Origin: DATKDU01 sp035512595
GTDB lineage: Bacteria > Planctomycetota > Planctomycetia > Pirellulales > Pirellulaceae
Assembly (NCBI GenBank): GCA_035512595.1
Contig: DATKDU010000532.1
Span: 1 to 23,337 of the forward strand
Direction: 5' to 3'
Length of the DNA stretch: 23,337 nucleotides
Shown piece by piece: positions 1 through 8,127 of the stretch. A program made the position numbers and the translations under genes. The stretch's first letter is position 1. Each line of letters opens with the position of its first letter. The notes under the pieces are model-generated. The model was not told the DNA's origin. It saw only the letters and a list, made by a program, of their open reading frames with translations, and searched no databases.

Positions 1-35
1 GGCCCACAGGAGGTCAGTCTCCTGGACGGTCAAGT

Positions 36-73
36 CTCGCAGCGAAGCGCCAACTTCGCTGCGAGGCGTCTTT
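36..73 (+). terminator. Hairpin, possible terminator of a gene left of the window
   Basis: A perfect 12-bp inverted repeat (36-47 against 54-65) encloses a 6-base loop and is followed by a short T-rich run (69-73, TCTTT). A second perfect 6-bp hairpin (7-12 against 19-24) lies just before it. The strong stem and weak T-run fit a Rho-independent terminator for a + strand gene ending before the window, but no such gene is visible, so this is inference from structure alone. Confidence 0.35.
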
Positions 74-260
74 GATGACACCGTCTTCAGACTACTCACC
101 CCGCCATCTCTCTGCCTCTCTTCAGAGCCACTAGCCGCCAGCAGCAGCAGTTCGCGAATCGAAAACCGGAACATGGGCGGGCTCCTCTTGCGGCCAGTGT
201 ACGGCGCCTCGCCTGAGCGACAGACGCCATTTTGGTGCGCCAGCGGGTAGAATCTGGGGC

Positions 261-435
261 ATGTTCGGCATCCCTCCAAGCTACGTCGCGCTGCTACTGC
301 CGTTGGCAGTGCTGGTCGTCTGGTATCGCGCCTTTGCTCGCGGCCAAAGATTCTCACTGTCCGCTCTGCTTATCTTGCGGCAACCATTCTGCAATTGCTG
401 TGCAGGCGTCTCGGTGCTGCTCGCGTTCGTGTTGA
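261..435 (+). pseudogene. 5' fragment of a small membrane protein
   Basis: An ATG at 261 opens a frame whose first 60 or so residues contain two hydrophobic stretches (about residues 8-21 and 46-60). Between them is an RFSLSALLI motif, close to the FSLRTLL motif I know from many planctomycete membrane proteins. The frame stays open to 656, but beyond about 440 it only reads the wrong frame of the hydrolase fragment that follows. I read it as the start of a membrane-protein gene cut by a recombination or deletion junction near 410-445. No recognisable Shine-Dalgarno sequence decides the start. Function is unknown, and it could also be a chance open frame. Confidence 0.3.
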
Positions 436-987
436 GCTTGTCGTTTGTTTCCGACCGGCGAGCCGTCGGCCAAGGCCGTGTGGGACAATGTGCGAGCGGT
501 CGATGTGCTCCAGTCGCTGGCCGAGGTCGATCCGGAGCGGATCGGCGTCATCGGCCATTCGCTAGGCGGGCACAATGCGTTGTTCACTGCCGCCGTCGAG
601 CCGCGGCTGAAGGTGATCGTGTCGAGCTGCGGCTTTTCAACGTTCGTCAAGGATGACGTGCCGAGTTGGACAGGCCCCCGCTATATGCCGCGGATCGCCA
701 GCGAGTTTGGTAGCGACGCCAGGCAAGTGCCGTTTGATTTCCCCGAGATTCTGGCCGTCCTGGCGCCCCGTCCCGTCCTGGCCAGTGCTTGCAGCCGGGA
801 CGATGACTTCGACGTTGGCGGCGTCCGTGACGCGATTTCGGCCGCCAGACCGATTTATCGATTGCTGGGGAAACAAGACCACCTGGCAGCCATCTATCCC
901 GACGCGCCGCACGACTTTCCCGATGAGGCCCGGCGTCAAGCGTACGAATTCCTCGACAGGCATTTGAATCGCCGTGTGCCAGAGTGA
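436..987 (+). pseudogene. C-terminal fragment of an alpha/beta hydrolase (dienelactone-hydrolase-like)
   Basis: The frame opens after an in-frame stop at 433-435 and reads through to TGA at 985-987. It encodes the nucleophile elbow GHSLGG (Ser at about 558), an 'APRPVL' strand typical of the region before the catalytic Asp, and a late 'PDAPHDFP' segment carrying the likely catalytic His. The N-terminal half expected in this family (first strands and oxyanion loop, 100-200 residues) is absent and replaced by unrelated sequence. No ATG lies before the conserved part; the best start is TTG at 445. The nucleophile, acid region and His are present, so the ancestor was probably an active esterase or peptidase, but this copy is most likely a remnant. 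Similarity is strongest around AVWDNVRAVD and GFSTF, as in secreted planctomycete acetyl xylan esterase/DLH-type hydrolases recalled from memory. Confidence 0.65.
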
Positions 988-1160
988 GCCGTTCCCATCG
1001 GCCGGCCGACGGCAATCGTGAGTGTAACGGCGAGCGCCCGCGGCGATGAGGGTTGGAAACTTCGAGGGGGAGGCTTGCGATCTGTCCATTCGTGCCAAAT
1101 GATAAGCCGAGCAGACGGACAAGGTGTTCGCCCTCGGTGACAGCCGGAAGGGATCCCTCA

Positions 1161-2171
1161 ATGATGTTTCCACGTCGCAGTTGTCGGCCCAGCGTACCCG
1201 TGGGTCTGATTGTTCTCTTCACTCTGAGACTTTCGCTGGCGACTGGCCCTGTTTCCGCCCAAACGGTCGAGCCGACGTCGGTGCGCAAGCTCTTCTCGGA
1301 CGGTAAGCACAATGCTTTCACGGCTCTGATCCGCTTCCAGCAGTTCTATTACCTCGCCTTCCGCAGTGCACCATCTCATGGCTATGGCGAAGCGGACATC
1401 GTGCTGCTCCGCTCAAAGGATACCGAGAAATGGACAGAGGTACGGCGGTTCAACATCCTGCCCGATGATCGCGACCCCCAGTTTCTCGTCGTCGGCGACC
1501 GGTTGATGATGTACGTGAACTCGCTGCAGGGAGCGGACCTCACTGCGTACGTCACGTTTACCTCCGATGGCGAGCGCTGGAGCAAGCCGCAGGCTGTGTA
1601 CCAGCCGCGGTTCATCCTGTGGAAACCGCTGAAATTCGGCGACAAGTATCTCGCGACGAGCCACAAAAAGGCGGAAGGCAACGAGGGGGGCAAGGGACGC
1701 GAGGTCCATCTCATCGAGTCACCGGACGGCATTGACTGGAAGAAAATCTCCACGATCCGCGCCGGCAACTGGGAGAGCGAGACCACGCTCGTCGCCGGTC
1801 CCGGCGAAACGCTGACCGGGTTTCTCCGCACGAAGTACAGCGCTGCGGGGCACATCGTCGAGTCCTTACCTCCCTACCAGGCATGGAAACAGCGGCCGGC
1901 CGGGATTCATCTTTCGGGACACTGCGTTCACACGTTCCGCGGCGTGACCTATCTGTTCTCGCGGACCATGGATGACAGCGCCAGGCAGACGGGCACGGCA
2001 ATCTACACCTATGCCGACGGCAAACCGACGCTCTACTGTACGCTCCCCTCCGGCGGCGATTGTTCTTACCCGGAAGTGGTACTCGTCGGCGACGAAATGG
2101 TCATCAGCTATTACTCGTCGCACGAGGGGGCCGCCAACATTTATCTGGCTCGCGTTCCGCTGAAACGTTAA
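1161..2171 (+). CDS. Secreted sialidase-like (glycoside hydrolase-type) beta-propeller protein
   Basis: I start this 336-residue protein at ATG 1161 because a signal peptide follows directly (basic RRSCR, hydrophobic VGLIVLFTLRLSLA, cleavage near VSAQ) and a purine-rich GGAAGG lies 10 bases upstream; the open frame itself extends back to 1053. The mature part has repeated propeller strands with Asp-box-like motifs (S-x-D-x-x-x-W): SKDTEKW, TSDGERW and SPDGIDW. This is the arrangement of exo-sialidase/BNR-repeat proteins and of five- or six-bladed glycosidase propellers. It would act outside the cytoplasm on a glycan. No classical FRIP motif or complete sialidase active site is visible, so the substrate is open. 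It ends 12 bases before the aldolase gene and is probably cotranscribed with it. Confidence 0.75.
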   Translation: MMFPRRSCRPSVPVGLIVLFTLRLSLATGPVSAQTVEPTSVRKLFSDGKHNAFTALIRFQQFYYLAFRSAPSHGYGEADIVLLRSKDTEKWTEVRRFNILPDDRDPQFLVVGDRLMMYVNSLQGADLTAYVTFTSDGERWSKPQAVYQPRFILWKPLKFGDKYLATSHKKAEGNEGGKGREVHLIESPDGIDWKKISTIRAGNWESETTLVAGPGETLTGFLRTKYSAAGHIVESLPPYQAWKQRPAGIHLSGHCVHTFRGVTYLFSRTMDDSARQTGTAIYTYADGKPTLYCTLPSGGDCSYPEVVLVGDEMVISYYSSHEGAANIYLARVPLKR

Positions 2172-2183
2172 GGGCCCAGCACG

Positions 2184-2990
2184 ATGAACCCACCACCGAT
2201 CCCTGGCGCGAAGCCGGCTAGGCCCGCCAAGATCCTCAAAGACAAGCTCATCCACGGCCATACCGTCTTTGGCACGCTGATTCAACATGCCGTGGTGCCG
2301 GCGATCGTGGACTTCATTCCCGACAATTCGATCGATTTCGTGATCGTCACCGCCGAGCACAACGCGCTTGACATCGCGGACTTCCTGCCGCTGCGGTACG
2401 CCCTGGCCGCGAAAGGCATCGCCTGTCTCGCCCGGACGCACAGCCGCGATGCGGATGACGTAGCCAAGGTGTGCGACGCGTTTGACGGTGTCGTGGTTCC
2501 GTACGCCGAAGACGTCGAACAACTCAAGCGACTGGCAGCGGCCGCGGTCTACCGGCCGCTCAAAGGCGAGGCGCTCCAGCGCGTGATCAGCGAAGGCCGC
2601 TGGCCCAGCGACAAGACGCGGCGTTATGTGACCGAAGAGAAATGCGCCGATACGATGTTCGTGCCGATGATCGAATCGGTGCGCGCGGTCGAGAACCTGG
2701 ATGCCATTTGCGCGATCCCCGGCGTCAGTGCGTTGTTCATCGGTCCCAACGACTTGACGACCAACATGGGGATCCCCAACGAGTACGACCACCCCGACTT
2801 CATCGCGCTGGTCCAGAAAGTCATCGACGCCGGGGAAAAACGCCACATTCCCGCCGGCTCGTGGTTCGGCAAGGTCGAGCAGCAACTTCGCACGATCAAG
2901 CAGGGCTCGCGGTTCGTGGTCCATTCCAACGACAGCAGCTTGCTCAAGGACGTCTTGACCACCACCTTCGGCACTTTGCGGAAGGGATAA
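2184..2990 (+). CDS. HpcH/HpaI-family aldolase (class II, pyruvate-type)
   Basis: This 268-residue protein has the full length and motif order of the HpcH/HpaI aldolase/citrate lyase family, metal-dependent enzymes that cleave 4-hydroxy-2-oxo acids to pyruvate and an aldehyde. Visible are the VTAEHNALD segment (Glu58-His59, base region), Arg84 in ARTHSRD, the FVPMIES strand with metal ligand Glu164, and IGPNDLTTNMG with metal ligand Asp190. The start is ATG 2184, preceded by AAGGG overlapping the upstream stop codon. The gene sits between the secreted propeller protein and a sugar-nucleotide-type epimerase, so a role in catabolism of a sugar-derived oxo acid is plausible. Similar planctomycete proteins are often annotated as 4-hydroxy-2-oxovalerate or 2,4-dihydroxyhept-2-enedioate aldolase; the exact substrate cannot be read from sequence. 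Confidence 0.88.
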   Translation: MNPPPIPGAKPARPAKILKDKLIHGHTVFGTLIQHAVVPAIVDFIPDNSIDFVIVTAEHNALDIADFLPLRYALAAKGIACLARTHSRDADDVAKVCDAFDGVVVPYAEDVEQLKRLAAAAVYRPLKGEALQRVISEGRWPSDKTRRYVTEEKCADTMFVPMIESVRAVENLDAICAIPGVSALFIGPNDLTTNMGIPNEYDHPDFIALVQKVIDAGEKRHIPAGSWFGKVEQQLRTIKQGSRFVVHSNDSSLLKDVLTTTFGTLRKG

Positions 2991-3119
2991 AGAATGTGCT
3001 GCCGGGCGAATCGTTGCAGTTCGAGGGTTCGTGAGACAACAGGCGTGTGAATTGATAACGAGCACTTTGCGGGCTTCTCATCCTTTTCATCGATGTGATC
3101 CTTCGACAACCGTGTCCCC

Positions 3120-4019
3120 ATGAAGATCGCCCTCACCGGAGCCACCGGCTTCATCGGCCGCTACATCCTTCGCCGCCTCTCAGCGGCCGGGCACTCGCTG
3201 CGCTCCTGGTACCGGCCGTCCAGCGATCGGTCCGGCCTGGACGACGTCGCTTCAGCCGTCGAGTGGCTCCAGGGCGATCTCAACGACGAGCGGGCGTCCC
3301 CGTCGCTTGTCGCCGGCTGTGATGCGGTGGTGCACGCCGCGCTGTGGCGCCCGGGAACGGGCTTCCGCGGTGCCGAAGGGGACCTCATCGAATTTGTCGA
3401 GCGAAATGTCATTGGTTCACTGCGGTTGATCGAAGCAGCTCGGAAAGCTGGCGTTGGCAAGTTCATCTTCATTTCAACGTGTGCCGTCCACGAGAAGATC
3501 CTCGAAGATCATCCGCTCGACGAAACGCATCCGACTTGGGCAACGAGCCACTACGGAGCCCATAAGGCGGCCATCGAGCAGTTCGTCTACAGCTTTGGAC
3601 TCGGCGACGGCTATCCGATCTGCGCGCTGCGGCCCAGCGGCGTGTACGGCGTGGCTCATCCGCCGCAAGACAGCAAATGGTTCGACCTGGTTAAGGCAGT
3701 GGCCAGCGGCAAGAGCGTGGCATGCCAACGGGGCGGCAAGGAGGTGCATGCGGCCGACGTGGCGAAAGCCGCGGAGGTGCTGCTCAATGCTCAGGCGGAG
3801 GCAATCGCCGGCCAGGCGTTCAACTGCTGCGACCGATACGTATCGGAATGGGAAGTTGCCCATCTGGCCAGGCAGTTTTCCGGCAGCAGCGCCGAAATCC
3901 TCGGCAGTCAAACCGCGCCAAAGAACCAGATCGTCACGGAGAAACTTCGTTCGCTCGGCATGGAGTTCGGCGGCCAGCCGCTTCTGGAGCGAACGGTTGC
4001 GGAACTTGTCTCGACGTAA
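3120..4019 (+). CDS. NAD(P)-dependent epimerase/dehydratase (extended SDR)
   Basis: This is a complete 299-residue extended short-chain dehydrogenase. The N-terminus carries the dinucleotide-binding motif GATGFIG (residues 7-13). An acidic residue follows in QGDLND (about 53), a VVHAA strand comes at about 70, and the catalytic set is Ser119/Thr120 with Tyr145-x3-Lys149. A family-typical LRPSGVYG stretch comes after that. It probably interconverts or oxidises a sugar or sugar nucleotide in the cytoplasm. No strong Shine-Dalgarno sequence precedes ATG 3120, but the motif begins within the first residues, which fixes the start. It lies 129 bases after the aldolase on the same strand and fits a carbohydrate-catabolic cluster. 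Substrate specificity is not visible. Confidence 0.88.
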   Translation: MKIALTGATGFIGRYILRRLSAAGHSLRSWYRPSSDRSGLDDVASAVEWLQGDLNDERASPSLVAGCDAVVHAALWRPGTGFRGAEGDLIEFVERNVIGSLRLIEAARKAGVGKFIFISTCAVHEKILEDHPLDETHPTWATSHYGAHKAAIEQFVYSFGLGDGYPICALRPSGVYGVAHPPQDSKWFDLVKAVASGKSVACQRGGKEVHAADVAKAAEVLLNAQAEAIAGQAFNCCDRYVSEWEVAHLARQFSGSSAEILGSQTAPKNQIVTEKLRSLGMEFGGQPLLERTVAELVST

Positions 4020-4139
4020 GGCTGAAGCAGGTCGATTAAGGGTGGGCAGCGGCGACGAATATTGGCTGCTACAGTGGGCCAGTCGATCCGCTGCCGCCGC
4101 AACTACTGGCCAATCCCTGCACCTTTGAGGAAACCTGCT

Positions 4140-5804
4140 GTGAACGCTCCTATGTTATCGAACCGACGTGCGTTTTTCTTGGCAGCGGCGATTGCGTCCG
4201 CCTTGCTTCTGCCGCGGCGATGTGCGGCGGAAGAGGCGTTCGAGATCGTGCTTCAAGGTGGCCGCATCGTCGATGGCAGCGGCGCCCCCTGGTATCGCGG
4301 GGACCTGGGAATTCGCGACGGCAAGATTGCGAAAATCGGCCACATCGATGCCGCCGATGGCAAAGAGGTGATCGATGCCAGCGGACTCGTTGTCGCACCG
4401 GGGTTCATCGACATGATGGGGCAAACGGCAACGCCCATGCTCGGCGATCCGGCAACTGCCATCAACCTGCTAACGCAAGGCATCACGACGATCAATGCCG
4501 GCGAGGGCATTTCTGCCGCTCCTCTAAGCGAGGAAGAAGGCCGCCAGCGCGGCTGGCGGACGATGGCGGAGTATTTTCAAGTCGTCGAGGTGAAAGGATT
4601 GCCGATCAACTTCGCGCAGACCGTGGGGCATACGCAGGTCCGCCGCATCGTGCTTGGCGACGCCGATCGGCGTCCCAGCGAAGAAGAGATGCAGCGGATG
4701 AAGGAATTGGTGCGCGAAGCGATGGAGGCCGGCGCAGTCGGAGTCTCGACGGCACTCATTTATCCCCCAGCGGTCTATGCGTCCACCGAGGAAATCGCCG
4801 CGCTGGCGGAAGTCGCCGGCCAGTACGGCGGCCGGTATTACACCCACATGCGCAACGAAGGGGATCGCTTGGAGGAGGCGATCGATGAAGCGCTCGAGAT
4901 TGGCCGCCGCGGTAAGACGCCGGTCCACATCTTCCATTTGAAGACCGCCGGTCGGCGGAACTGGGGAAAAATGCCCCTGGCGATCGCCAAGATCCTCGCG
5001 GCCCGGGCTGCCGGGCACGAGGTGACGGCCGACATTTATCCTTATGTCCACAATGGGCTGGGAATAGCGGCATTCATCCACCCGCGGCACTTTGCGGATG
5101 GCGAGGGGCGTTTCCAGGAGCGACTGAAGGACGCAGCGGTGCGCGCGGAGATTCGCAAAGAGATGGAAACGACGGGCGGCTGGGAAAACTGGTATCGGCA
5201 CGTCGGCCAGGACTGGAGCAAAGTTGTGATCGGTCAGGCGCAGGATCCGCGCTATGAGAAGCTCGCCGGGCAGAGCGTCGCGGAAATCGCCCAAGCCTGC
5301 GGCGAAGACCCGTGGGAAACATTTTTTACTCTCGTTCGCAGCGGCGCCTTTGCGCTACCGGAAAGCATGACTGACGCCAACAAGATTCTCGCCATGCAGC
5401 AGCCGTTCGTTTCATTTTGCACCGACGTGGGCCCGGCTGGCGGGTCGCGGATCGCTTCCCACCCGCGCGCCTTTGGCTCGTTTCCGCGCCTCCTGTCGCA
5501 TTACGTGCGCGATCTGGGCGCCTTGACGCTGGAACGTGCCGTCGCCCAGGCCAGTGCCGCCGCGGCCAACGACATTCTGGCCCGCGATCGCGGCCGGATT
5601 TCCGAGGGGCTGGCGGCCGATGTCATCGCCTTCGATTACGAGCAATTGAGCGAACGGGCGAGCTTTGCCAGCCCGCACGAGTTGTCGGTGGGGATGAAGT
5701 ATGTCATCGTCAATGGCACGCTGGTGCTGAAGGGGGGCAAGTTCACCGGCCAGCGGCCGGGGCGAGCGCTCCGCGGCCCCGGATTTCGCGCTGCAAGCGA
5801 GTAA
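4140..5804 (+). CDS. Exported N-acyl-D-amino-acid deacylase-family amidohydrolase lacking the HxH motif
   Basis: I start at GTG 4140 because GAGGAAA (4127-4133) lies at ideal spacing; the alternative ATG 4152 is too far from it. Residues 10-30 form a twin-arginine-like or Sec signal (SNRRAFFLAAAIASALLLP, cleavage near CAA). The rest of the 554 residues follow the D-aminoacylase/dihydroorotase-like fold: the N-terminal beta-sandwich (GGRIVDGSG, DGKIAKIG), then VAPGFID entering the barrel, THMR (His236), HIFHLK (His263, His266), TDVGPAG (Asp429), and the C-terminal GRISEGLAADVIAFD. The canonical metal-binding HxH after GFID is replaced by Met-Met-Gly-Gln (residues 92-95). I recall a clade with FIDMLGQ at this place, so it may be a real subfamily rather than damage. 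Expected role is hydrolysis of an N-acyl amino acid or a related amide or ester outside the cytoplasm. Confidence 0.85.
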   Translation: MNAPMLSNRRAFFLAAAIASALLLPRRCAAEEAFEIVLQGGRIVDGSGAPWYRGDLGIRDGKIAKIGHIDAADGKEVIDASGLVVAPGFIDMMGQTATPMLGDPATAINLLTQGITTINAGEGISAAPLSEEEGRQRGWRTMAEYFQVVEVKGLPINFAQTVGHTQVRRIVLGDADRRPSEEEMQRMKELVREAMEAGAVGVSTALIYPPAVYASTEEIAALAEVAGQYGGRYYTHMRNEGDRLEEAIDEALEIGRRGKTPVHIFHLKTAGRRNWGKMPLAIAKILAARAAGHEVTADIYPYVHNGLGIAAFIHPRHFADGEGRFQERLKDAAVRAEIRKEMETTGGWENWYRHVGQDWSKVVIGQAQDPRYEKLAGQSVAEIAQACGEDPWETFFTLVRSGAFALPESMTDANKILAMQQPFVSFCTDVGPAGGSRIASHPRAFGSFPRLLSHYVRDLGALTLERAVAQASAAAANDILARDRGRISEGLAADVIAFDYEQLSERASFASPHELSVGMKYVIVNGTLVLKGGKFTGQRPGRALRGPGFRAASE

Positions 5805-5903
5805 TCAATCCACCTTGCGGCGGAATCTCAACTGGAAGTGAGAATCAGGTAATTGCCGTGTTAGATCGACGGTGCTATCCGCGGGCGGCCTTGTGCAAAC
5901 CGG

Positions 5904-6671
5904 ATGACGAATCGCCAGCGTGAGCCCGCCGTGAAGATCGGTGTTGTCGGCCTAGGCCGATTTGGCCGGCTGCATGCGCTGACACTGGCCTGTCTGCCGG
6001 AGGCCGAACTGGTGGGACTCGTCTCGAGACGGCAGGCCAGTCTGGATGCTCTCGCGAAAGAGATTCCGGGAATCCCCGGCTGGACCAACTTGGATCAAGC
6101 AATCGAGGAGTCACAGGCCGAGGCATGGGTCGTGGCCTGCACGACGGCGGCTCACGTTCCGGTTGCCAGGGCAATCTTGGAAGCAGGAAAGGTCGTGCTG
6201 CTGGAAAAGCCGGTGGCCGACAATCTCGAAGAGGCCAGGAGCCTGGCACCACTTGTCCGGCCGGACTCCAGCAACCTGATGCTGGGACATATCGTCCTGT
6301 TCAACGAGGTCGATCTGGCACTCGCACAGCTCCAGTGGGCCCACGGTCCCGTGGCGTCCTTTGCCGCTTCGTATCTGACCCCCGTGGGAATGCCGCCGCG
6401 AGGTTTCGATCGGATGGAAGTCTTTGGCGAAGGCTGGTCGGCGCGAATTGCTCCTAACCCCCGGCCCATTGAAGTGTGGGACACCCAGGCTTCCTGGCCC
6501 CTGCCTCTGGAGATCCGCGCGGGGAACGGAATCGCAACCGGCATGATGGCCGAGGAACTGCGCTACTTCTGCCGCGTGGTCCGCGGCGAGCAAGCCGTGC
6601 CGGACGGGGCGACGTATGCCGACGCGCTTCAGGTTCAGGAGTGGATGGACAAGCTCGCGGCTTGTGTTTAG
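5904..6671 (+). CDS. Gfo/Idh/MocA oxidoreductase with apparent internal deletion
   Basis: The N-terminal Rossmann domain is intact: VVGLGRFG (residues 14-21), ACTTAAHVPVA, and catalytic-region LLEKPVADN (Glu101-Lys102-Pro103). The C-terminal end is also family-like (GFDRMEVFGEGW, PIEVWD, then TGMMAEELRYFCRVV and the final ATYADALQVQEW). The protein is only 255 residues, whereas this family is usually 330-360. The gap lies after GHIVLFNEV (residues 128-136): the sequence jumps straight to DLALAQLQWAHG, which in relatives is the strand after the HD(I/L) motif. About 80 residues, including the substrate-binding His-Asp region, are missing in frame, so oxidoreductase activity is doubtful. ATG 5904 is used; GTG 5931 is an alternative. 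It is the last gene of the + strand cluster. Confidence 0.8.
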   Translation: MTNRQREPAVKIGVVGLGRFGRLHALTLACLPEAELVGLVSRRQASLDALAKEIPGIPGWTNLDQAIEESQAEAWVVACTTAAHVPVARAILEAGKVVLLEKPVADNLEEARSLAPLVRPDSSNLMLGHIVLFNEVDLALAQLQWAHGPVASFAASYLTPVGMPPRGFDRMEVFGEGWSARIAPNPRPIEVWDTQASWPLPLEIRAGNGIATGMMAEELRYFCRVVRGEQAVPDGATYADALQVQEWMDKLAACV

Positions 6672-6741
6672 TTGCACTCGCCCGGCCAGCCGCGTAAACT
6701 GGCTTCCGTAGTCGCGGTACTGCCCCATCGCGCCTACATCC

Positions 6742-6778
6742 GCCCGACCGATACCTGCCCCATCGGCCGGGCTTTTTT
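6742..6778 (+). terminator. Rho-independent terminator
   Basis: An 11-bp GC-rich stem with one mismatch (6742-6752 against 6762-6772) and a 9-base loop is followed at once by six T residues (6773-6778). It lies 70 bases after the stop of the oxidoreductase gene and is the natural end of the + strand cluster that begins at 1161. Confidence 0.8.
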
Positions 6779-7151
6779 GTGCGCCCTCCCACTTTGCTTA
6801 TTTGGAGCGCAGCATCGGATCTTTGAGCAGATCAAGGTTCGTGCTCTACCGACGGTTTCCGTTTCGTGCCGCCGCTCGGGCGGGCCAATTGCGCCACATT
6901 AGCGTCCACCAATAGGCTGGATGCGTGCCTCCGCAACTGTGACGAATGTCTTTGCGTTCGAACTGCCGGGGAGCTATCATACCGCCAGTTCGGGTAGTTT
7001 CGTGTAACCGAATCCGCTGGCCGGGGCAGGTTCTTTCGGCAACGCCGACCATCAAGCTTGGCAGCAGGCACACCTGCATGGAGCCGATTGATTCGCGCTT
7101 CGGTTTCGTTCGATAACGGAACCGCGTAACCAATTCGATCGAAAGCCACTC
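6779..7151 (+). other. Intergenic stretch, no gene seen
   Basis: About 370 bases between the terminator and the helicase fragment. Open frames on both strands show no recognisable protein motif. The stretch near 6820-6900 superficially resembles pieces of a tRNA (GTGGCGCAATTGG and GGTAGAGCA on the minus strand), but no cloverleaf can be formed. It probably holds the promoter of the helicase gene; no clear -35/-10 pair was found. Confidence 0.5.
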
Positions 7152-8042
7152 ATGCTGGCCGAGGTTACAGACAGTCGAAACCCGCACGTAGGCATGCTCG
7201 CCATCGTCCGCAAGCGTCGCGCCGTGATTAGCGAAGTCAAGCCGTTCAGCGGCGATCGCGGCATCCTCCATCTTGTTCGCCTGGACTACAAGGACGAACA
7301 CCGACCGGAATCGGAGGAAGTCCTTTGGGAACTAGAGCCTGCCAGGCGGCTCATGGAACCGAATGCACTTCCCAGTTCGGCTGATTCGCCGATGCCGGTC
7401 GAGGATTTTGACGCACTTTTGCGTGCGGCTCGCTGGGGCGCCATCCTCCCGTACCTGGACCCGGATTCCGCCGGTCCTCTCCATCGGATGCCAGTTTCAG
7501 CGCCGTTTCACGGAGCGGTCCAAGTCGAAGACTATCAGATGGTGCCGCTGCTCAAGGCGCTCGCGATGCCGCGAATTAACCTGCTGATCGCGGACGACGT
7601 CGGTGTAGGCAAGACCATTGAGGCCGGGCTGATCCTCAGCGAGCTTCTGATCCGGCGGCGCATCCAGCGCGTCTTGATCCTGACGCCTGCGTCGTTGCGG
7701 CTGCAGTGGCAACGTGACGAACTGTGGGACAAGTTCTCTCTGGCATTCGACGTAATCGACCGTGACTCGACGCTGAAGCTCAAACGCTCCCTCGGAATCG
7801 ACGCTAACCCCTGGCGGTCCTGCTCGCGGGTCATTTCCTCCTACTACTATCTCCGCCAGCATGACGTCCTGGAGCAGTTTCGCAGCGCCTGTCGGACGCC
7901 TGAAGGGTCACCGCACCTGCCATGGGACCTGCTGATTGTCGATGAAGTCCACAATTTGATGCCGTCGCCGTTCGGCGAAGACAGCGAACTCTGCAACCTC
8001 CCACGTCCATTCTCCCCATCGTCTGCTCCGTCGGAACCTTGA
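7152..8042 (+). pseudogene. N-terminal fragment of a SNF2-family helicase (DrmD/RapA-like)
   Basis: The 296-residue frame begins with a small beta-rich N-terminal domain (residues 10-70) and continues into helicase lobe 1: DYQMVPLLKAL (Gln129, Q-motif-like), Walker A DDVGVGKTIEAG (149-159, Lys154), motif Ia LTPASLRLQW (178-187), and Walker B as DEVH (264-267). Family members then have motif III (SATPHNG) and a second lobe with motifs V and VI, several hundred residues more. Here the match ends soon after GEDSELC (about residue 281) and the frame stops at 8042, so the ATPase cannot be complete. Close relatives I recall include the DISARM helicase DrmD and other helicases of anti-phage islands; no other DISARM gene is in the window. 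The fragment is joined to the tail repeat at 8038-8127, which reads in another frame. Confidence 0.75.
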
Positions 8043-8127
8043 GTTGCCAGGCGGAATTACGATCTCGGCCGAGAACCACCGGGGCCGGATCGTCGTGCGC
8101 ATTGAATCGCCTCAGGTAGAGCGATAG
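8038..8127 (+). repeat. Tail repeat, copy A (3' remnant of an unknown gene)
   Basis: Starting at 8044 the codons read LPGGITISAENHRGR-IVVRIE-SPQVER and stop at TAG 8125-8127. A second copy at 9422-9502 reads LPGGTISAEKHRGRVMVRVE and ends likewise. By hand about 60 of 81 aligned bases agree, differences favour third codon positions, and the only indel is one whole codon. That pattern indicates two diverged copies of the C-terminus of one protein family, each cut off from its 5' part. I do not recognise the family. Confidence 0.6.

Noticed and set aside
1866..3065. Long minus-strand open frame of 399 codons across the propeller and aldolase genes
   Set aside because: It is antisense to two clearly recognised genes, has the composition of a GC-rich shadow frame and shows no motif.
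4524..5294. Minus-strand open frame of 256 codons within the amidohydrolase gene
   Set aside because: Shadow of the coding strand; the + strand carries all family motifs.
6672..6902. + strand 76-codon frame across the terminator
   Set aside because: It reads through a strong terminator hairpin and has no motif or ribosome site.
6820..6905. tRNA-like fragments on the minus strand (GTGGCGCAATTGG, GGTAGAGCA)
   Set aside because: No acceptor stem, anticodon arm or T arm with GGTTCGA can be placed consistently; only scattered resemblance.
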